This document shows positions 59,136-64,000 of a stretch of 64,000 nucleotides of DNA, in pieces. The notes under the pieces were generated by a model that did not search any database, was not told the DNA's origin, and saw only the letters and a program-made list of their open reading frames with translations. A program made the position numbers and the translations under genes. How positions within the stretch are numbered: position 1 is the stretch's first letter; each line of letters begins with the position of its first letter. Origin of the DNA: CATOSK01 sp963665735 (lineage in GTDB: Bacteria > Chloroflexota > Dehalococcoidia > Lucifugimonadales > UBA3495); the NCBI GenBank assembly GCA_963665735.1, contig OY762444.1, forward strand, positions 2,418,001-2,482,000, read 5' to 3'.

Positions 59136-60576
59136 GCCTACCGGATTCATGGAGTTTGGGCGGATCCCCCCGGATCGTCGGCCCCCCCACCAGCGCACCG
59201 GCGATTACCGGGAGTATTACCTGCCCTGGCCCGAAACCCACTCCCGCGACCAGGGCGCGCGCTGTATGGACTGCGCCGTGCCTTTCTGCCACATGGGTTG
59301 TCCCCTGGGGAACGTGATTCCCGAATTCAACCATCAGGTTTACCTGGGCGACTGGCAGAAAGCCCTGGACGCGCTGCTCAGCACCAACAATTTCCCCGAA
59401 TTTACGGGCCGCATCTGCCCCGCTCCCTGCGAAGCATCCTGCGTCCTCAGCATCAACTCTGATCCGGTAACTATCGAATACATTGAAAAAGAGATTGCCG
59501 ACCGCGGATTCGCTAACGGGTGGATTAAGCCTAATCCGCCGGCCCACCGCACCGGCAAGAAAGTCGCCGTGGTGGGCAGCGGCCCGGCTGGTCTGGCTGC
59601 CGCCCAGCAGTTAAACCGGGCCGGACATTGGGTTACGGTGCTGGAACGGGCCGACTTCATCGGCGGCCTGCTGATGCTGGGAATCCCGGACTTCAAGCTG
59701 GATAAGGACGTGGTGCGCCGCAGGGTGCAGTTGATGGCCGATGAAGGCGTCGAGTTCCGCACCGGGGTCAACGTGGGCGTCAACTACCCGGTTGAGGAGA
59801 TGCTGGAAACCTTTGACGCCGTTTGCCTGACCGGGGGTTCCACCCAGGCCCGAGATTTGCCGGTGCCGGGCCGGGAACTGGACGGCGTTCACCTGGCTAT
59901 GGAGTACCTTCCCCAGCAGAACCGCCGCCTGGCCGGAATCGAGACGCCGCCGGAGCAGCACATCACCGCCGAGGGTAAGCGGGTGGTGATTCTGGGCGGC
60001 GGAGACACCGGCGCCGACTGCCTGGGCACCGCCCACCGGCAAGGGGCCGAAGTGGTTTACCAGTACGAACTGCTGCCGGAGCCGCCGTTGGAGCGGCGGG
60101 ACGATAACCCCTGGCCTCAGTGGCCCACTATTTTGCGGACTTCCGGCGCCCACGAAGAAGGCGGCGCGCGGGACTACAACATCCTCACCAAGTCCTTTTC
60201 CGGGCGCAACGGCCAGTTGGAAAAGCTCCACGCCGTCCGGGTGGACTGGACCCAGGGCGACGACGGCCGGTTCCAGATGAACGAAGTCCCCGGCAGCGAA
60301 TTTGAGGTTGATACCGACCTGGTGCTGCTGGCGATGGGATTCCTGCACCCGGAGCATGACGGGATGCTGACCCAGTTGGGCGTGGAACTGGACAACCGGG
60401 GCAATGTCCAGGTGGATGAAAACAAGATGACCAGCGTACCCAAGGTTTTCGCCGGCGGCGACATGGTGCGGGGGCAATCGCTGGTAGTCTGGGCCATCGC
60501 CGAGGGCCGCGACACCGCCCGCGGCGTTGACCAATACCTCATGGGCGCCACCGCCCTGCCCCGTTCCACCGCATAG
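59128..60576 (+). CDS. gltD: Glutamate synthase small subunit (NADPH)
   Basis: The 482-residue subunit has the N-terminal Cys-rich [4Fe-4S] region (CMDCAVPFCHMGCPLGN, CPAPCEASC), an FAD motif VAVVGSGPAGLAAAQQL near 147-163 and an NAD(P) motif VVILGGGDTGADCLG near 290-304, with the FAGGDMVRGQSLVVWAI FAD-binding end. It passes electrons from NAD(P)H to GltB. It overlaps gltB by eight bases. The operon's next 200 bases hold a MITE-like element rather than a gene. Confidence 0.96.
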   Translation: MGKPTGFMEFGRIPPDRRPPHQRTGDYREYYLPWPETHSRDQGARCMDCAVPFCHMGCPLGNVIPEFNHQVYLGDWQKALDALLSTNNFPEFTGRICPAPCEASCVLSINSDPVTIEYIEKEIADRGFANGWIKPNPPAHRTGKKVAVVGSGPAGLAAAQQLNRAGHWVTVLERADFIGGLLMLGIPDFKLDKDVVRRRVQLMADEGVEFRTGVNVGVNYPVEEMLETFDAVCLTGGSTQARDLPVPGRELDGVHLAMEYLPQQNRRLAGIETPPEQHITAEGKRVVILGGGDTGADCLGTAHRQGAEVVYQYELLPEPPLERRDDNPWPQWPTILRTSGAHEEGGARDYNILTKSFSGRNGQLEKLHAVRVDWTQGDDGRFQMNEVPGSEFEVDTDLVLLAMGFLHPEHDGMLTQLGVELDNRGNVQVDENKMTSVPKVFAGGDMVRGQSLVVWAIAEGRDTARGVDQYLMGATALPRSTA

Positions 60577-60608
60577 GAAGGGGTTAAGGACCCCTCGCTC
60601 CAACTCCA

Positions 60609-60770
60609 GGACGATTGCAAAGTCCATATCTCCCTCGTTGGGAGGTGGCTCAGGGCGGGGATACATTCCTCTGACGTGGCGCTCACCCCCATCCTAACCT
60701 TCCCCCGTCAAGGGGGAAGGGACCATTAGAACGCCTCCCAAAACCGTTCCTACCGACTTTGCAATCGTCC
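60609..60770 (+). mobile_element. MITE-like element with 16-bp terminal inverted repeats
   Basis: GGACGATTGCAAAGTC (60609-60624) and its exact reverse complement (60755-60770) bound a 162-base element with no coding capacity. The direct repeat GCTCCAACTC lies just outside at 60597-60606 and 60772-60781, a likely target duplication. Inside is a CCTTCCCCC...GGGGGAAGG hairpin of the family seen throughout the window. A second, damaged copy is at 21424-21588. Confidence 0.8.
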
Positions 60771-60788
60771 GGCTCCAACTCTCTCCCA

Positions 60789-62230
60789 CTAGACCACGGG
60801 GGTGGCTTGTTGTTCGAGGCGGGTTAGGTGTTCGCGCACGTCGAGGACCTGGATGGTGTTGGTGGTGCCGGAAACGCCGCTGAGGAAGCCGTGGACTATC
60901 GTTACCAGGTCGGACTCGGCGACGAACCCGGTAGCCAGGGACTCCCGCAAAAGCGTCGCCACCAGGTTGCCGATGTTGGGTTCGGGCGGGATTACTCCGC
61001 CGGGGCAGATTCCCCAGACCATCGCCAGTTGGCGCAGTACGCTTTCTTCGTGGGAAAAGACGATGATGTCGCTGTCGGGGCGGAAGCGGGATACTTCCAC
61101 CGCGGCCCGCCCGGTGCTGGTGACTACGATGGGCTTGGAGTGCAGTTCTTTGGTCAGCCGGGCCGCCGCCGATGCGATGGCCTGGGTGCGGTCATGGCTG
61201 CCCAGGTTCTTGTCTTCGTTGTAGTGAGGGTTCTTTTCGGCCTCGCGGATGGTCAGGTCGGCCACCCGCACCGCATCCACCGGGTACTGGCCGACAGCGA
61301 TTTCGTCGGAAAGCAGGACGGAATCGCATCCCTCGAAAACGGCGTTGGCGATGTCGGAAACCTCGGCCCTGGTGGGGGTGGGGGACACCACCATTGACCG
61401 CAGCATTTGCGTTGCGATGCAGCAGACGCGGGCCTGCTCCGCCGCCTTGCTGACGATTTCTTTCTGGACGATGGGCACCCTTTCCATAGGGATTTCCACG
61501 CCCAGGTCGCCGCGGGCCACCATGATGCCGTCCAGTTCCTGCAAAATGCTGTCCAGGTTTTCGACCCCTTCGGCGCGTTCCAGCTTGGCCATGACCCGCG
61601 CGTCGCTGCCGATGCTTTTCAGGTAAGCCTTGGCGTAGCGCATATCCTCGACGGTGCGGACGAAGGAGACGCCCACCCAGTCAACTTCGTGTTCGATGCC
61701 GAACTTCAGGGCTACCTTGTCATCTTCGGTCAGTACGGGGATGTCTATCTTGACGCCGGGGAGGTTCAATCCCTTGTGGGAGGAAAGTATCCCGCCGTTA
61801 AGGACGCGCGTCCTGACTTCGTTTTCCTCGGCGGTTTCGACTTCCAGGCAAACGGTGCCGTCGGAAATATAGACCAGGTTGCCGGGGCGCAGGTTGCGGA
61901 TGACGGCGGGTTCGGGGAAAGGCAGCACGTTGGGGCGGTCGGAGTAGTCGTCGGGGACGATGGAGACCTCGTCGCCGGGGTTGAGTTGGACGGCCTCTTT
62001 CATGGCGCCAAGGCGCAGCTTGATACCGCCCAGGTCTTGCAGGATGGCTACCGGGCGCTGGTGCTTTTCGAAAGCTGGCGCACCGAGCGGATAACCTCGG
62101 CGTGTTCTTCCAGGGTGCCATGGGAAAAGTTCAACCGGGCGCAGTCCATCCCGGCGGCGATGAGCTGGTCCAGGGTATCCGGGTCCCGGGACGCCGGGCC
62201 GATGGTCGCTACAATCTTGGTCTTACGCAT
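60789..62230 (-). pseudogene. pyk: Pyruvate kinase, split by a one-base frameshift
   Basis: The N-terminal piece (62230 down, MRKTKIVATIGPASRDPDTL and onward, LNFSHG) and the rest (KHQRPVAILQDLGGIKLRLG to the end at 60789, with the catalytic MVARGDLGVEIP and the KIF-type E-x-x-E region) are both highly conserved but lie in different frames. The break is at TCGAAAAGC (62070-62062 on the minus strand), where one more G would restore the LSEKHQRPV sequence. Catalyses phosphoenolpyruvate plus ADP to pyruvate plus ATP. SD AGAGGTGGG precedes the ATG. It could be an assembly error, or a -1 slip on A-AAA-G. Confidence 0.85.
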
Positions 62231-62313
62231 CGCTGCCCACCTCTTTGGGATGTTGGGCCGGACTGTTGCCGGTTGTGGTTTGGGTTCCTGGGTTGGTGGA
62301 TGTTCGACCGGGG

Positions 62314-62510
62314 GTTCACCCCCATCCTAACCTTCCCCCGTCAAGGGGGAAGGGATTTTTGACATACCCCCTTGGCTGGGGGAGGGGATTTTGAGGTTCC
62401 TATTTTGGGAGTGGCGTATGGATTGCCGGCGGTTCACCCCCACCCTAGCCCTCCCCCTGCGAGGGGGAGGGGATTTTTGACACGCCCCCTTGGCGGGGGA
62501 AGGGATTTTC
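62314..62510 (+). repeat. Four T-run hairpin repeats in tandem
   Basis: Hairpins of the CCTTCCCCC...GGGGGAAGGG family stand at about 62330-62359, 62366-62392, 62450-62477 and 62483-62509, mostly followed by ATTTTT. All read on the plus strand although both flanking genes are on the minus strand, so they are not terminators of these genes. Confidence 0.75.
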
Positions 62511-62542
62511 CTAACGACGTGGGATTGTAAATCTCCCGCCAA

Positions 62543-63706
62543 TCAGGTGCGGGCAGCCAGGTAGGCTTTGGTGGCGGTTTCCAGGCCCAGACGGCGGTTG
62601 ACTTGCAGTTCGTCCTTGATTTTGGCGGCCCACTGGTTGGAGGTCTCAATCCCTACCAGACTGCCCTGGAATCTGGGCATGACGTAGCGGGCCAACAGTT
62701 CGTAGCTGCGGAGAATCTTGTCGCGGGGCGCCCAGTCCTCTACCCGGATGAGCAATCCGCCGAAACCGCCGCTGGCCTCCAGCAGTCGCTCGATTCCGGC
62801 GATGCAGTCGTCGGGGGTGCCGACAATCCACTGGTTGTTTTCGGACATGAAATCAACGATTTGGTCCTGGGGAACGTCGGGGACTTCGTGGCCCAGGGTG
62901 TTGCCGAAATACTCGGTAACTACCCGCCCGGAGCCAACGCGGATGTCCTCAAAGGCTTCCTTGCGGGTTTCGGCCAGGTGGCAGCCGACAGAAAGCCGCC
63001 AGTTGGCGCGGCTGACGGTCTGGCCATGTTCGGCGGCGGACTCTTCGGCGATGTTCCACTGGTCTTTCAGCGTCGTCCGGCGAATGAGGTCGCGGGGGAC
63101 GCTGAGGGAGATTACCGCCGCCCCGTGCTTGCCGGCCAGCAGCACGCCGGCCGGGGACTGCACCGAGGCCACGGCCACCGGAACGTAGGGGTCTTGGTAG
63201 GGGCGCAGTTGCAGGCTGGCTTCGTGGAGTTGGAACCAGTCGCTCTGGTAGGTGATGGGTTCGGTTTCGGACATCAACCGGATGATGACGCCCAGGGACT
63301 CGTCCATCATTTCCCGCTGGCGGGCCGGGTCAATGCCGAACATGAAGGCGTCGGAGGCCAGGGCGCCGGGGCCGACGCCCAGCATCACCCGCCCGCGGGT
63401 CAGGTGGTCGAGCAGCACCATGCGGTTGGCGACCATGTAGGGGTGATGGTAGGGGAGGCTGATGACGCCGGTGCCGAGGCGGATGTTGCGGGTGCGCTCG
63501 GCGGCGGTGGCGATAAAGACCTCGGGGGAGGCGATGGTTTCCCAACCGGCGCTGTGGTGTTCGCCAATCCAGGCTTCGTCGAAACCCAGGGTGTCCAGCC
63601 ATTGCAGCAGTTCCAGGTCGCGCTCCAGGGCCAGGGTCGGGTTTTCGCCGACGCGGTGGAAGGGGGCCATAAAGACCCCGAATTTCATTCTTTTCGGCGC
63701 TGCCAT
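62543..63706 (-). CDS. LLM-class flavin-dependent oxidoreductase (limonene/alkanal monooxygenase-like)
   Basis: The 387-residue enzyme has the LLM TIM barrel. MKFGVFMAPFHRVGENP starts the fold, DEAWIGEHHSAGWETIASPE near 43-62 is the hallmark, LGTGVISLPYHHPYMVANRM near 77-96 and MLGVGPGALASDAFMFGID near 107-125 follow, and VGTPDDCIAGIERLLE near 293-308 is the conserved C-terminal helix entry. Cofactor (FMN or F420) and substrate are not shown. It has a SD AAAGAGGAGA before the ATG. It is only distantly similar to the family member at 5253. Confidence 0.9.
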   Translation of the reverse strand: MAAPKRMKFGVFMAPFHRVGENPTLALERDLELLQWLDTLGFDEAWIGEHHSAGWETIASPEVFIATAAERTRNIRLGTGVISLPYHHPYMVANRMVLLDHLTRGRVMLGVGPGALASDAFMFGIDPARQREMMDESLGVIIRLMSETEPITYQSDWFQLHEASLQLRPYQDPYVPVAVASVQSPAGVLLAGKHGAAVISLSVPRDLIRRTTLKDQWNIAEESAAEHGQTVSRANWRLSVGCHLAETRKEAFEDIRVGSGRVVTEYFGNTLGHEVPDVPQDQIVDFMSENNQWIVGTPDDCIAGIERLLEASGGFGGLLIRVEDWAPRDKILRSYELLARYVMPRFQGSLVGIETSNQWAAKIKDELQVNRRLGLETATKAYLAART

Positions 63707-64000
63707 GCGGTTCTCCTCTTTGTTCGGATGTTGGGATTTGGGATTGGGGCAATTTTAACACGGGGCAGTTGATACATCCATTAAGGCAAGGCATTAAGGC
63801 GGGTTTAAGCGCCGGGGGACAGGGCGGCGGGTGAAAATTTTACCTTTTTGTCCAAAATTATCCATTTTTGACCATTTGAGCGTGGAGTTGGGGGTTGGAT
63901 GTGTCCAGGAAGTGTCCATTTTGGGGGATATTTGGGCGGTTTTGGCGATTTTGGACACTTTTTGGGCGGGTTTTGGTCAACCCCTTGCCCGGCCCTGCCC
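63707..64000. other. Right-edge noncoding region with repeated GTGTCCA boxes
   Basis: No gene is visible. The heptamer GTGTCCA occurs twice (63901-63907 and 63912-63918) and inverted as TGGACAC at 63952-63958. TTGTCC, ATCC and GACC variants follow TTTTT or ATTTT runs at 63845-63880. This could be an operator array or the end of an insertion sequence that continues beyond the window. Confidence 0.35.

Noticed and set aside
54624..59198. Long minus-strand open frames opposite gltB
   Set aside because: gltB is conserved end to end with catalytic Cys and Fe-S cysteines; the reverse frames have no family features.

Overview
The window is about 64 kb of GC-rich bacterial DNA with no rRNA, prophage or CRISPR array. 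Two LLM-class flavin oxidoreductases, an HpaB-type monooxygenase, a CocE-type hydrolase, an HTTM/imelysin iron cluster, bacterial housekeeping genes (rpsA, rsfS, gltBD, tsaB, tsaE, ndk) and many short palindromic intergenic repeats suggest a Chloroflexota genome of the Dehalococcoidia or SAR202 type, probably assembled from a metagenome. That assignment is inference from gene content; no marker phylogeny could be run.

Layout. 1-6.4 kb: a truncated HAD hydrolase, otsB and otsA separated by a repeat array, a leaderless (unexported) NMT1-like binding protein and an LLM oxidoreductase. 6.6-12.8 kb: HigBA, a REP-associated tyrosine transposase (RAYT) with its repeats, an MFS exporter, a Uma2 nuclease, an HpaB-family monooxygenase and HicAB. 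13-20.3 kb: an amidohydrolase, a VOC protein and a four-gene minus-strand iron cluster (imelysin, di-haem DUF1111 protein, second imelysin, HTTM membrane protein). 20.6-26 kb: a DUF502 protein and a sensory module (histidine kinase, lipoprotein binding protein, STAS protein). 26.2-41.9 kb: tRNA-Gly(CCC), a phosphodiesterase, a lactonase-type propeller, rpsA, polX, a dehydrogenase, two retropepsin-like genes, an RdgB-like enzyme, a CocE hydrolase, phoU and a radical SAM protein. 42-51 kb: an accessory stretch with a broken gene, a second HicAB, a MoxR-like AAA ATPase followed by a large N-6 DNA methylase, small membrane proteins, hemW and a frameshifted MNT gene whose HEPN partner is fused in frame to thiL. 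51-64 kb: thiL-tsaE-tsaB-ndk, convergent rsfS, gltB-gltD, a frameshifted pyk and a second LLM oxidoreductase.

The strongest unexplained signal is the repeat network. At least four hairpin families occupy the gaps. Two of them lie almost always in one orientation whatever the strand of the neighbouring genes. A small element is nested inside two unrelated hairpin families, and one hybrid copy joins them. One repeat lies inside the RAYT reading frame. One composite is a MITE-like element with 16-bp perfect terminal inverted repeats and a likely 10-bp target duplication. Other points of note are the HEPN-ThiL fusion, the MoxR/methylase pair, a CTG start for rsfS, an imelysin paralogue lacking the motif histidine, and a retropepsin paralogue lacking DTG.

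Three reading frames are broken by single events (pyk, MNT and the 42.1-kb gene). Because pyk is a core enzyme, assembly error should be excluded before reading biology into these.
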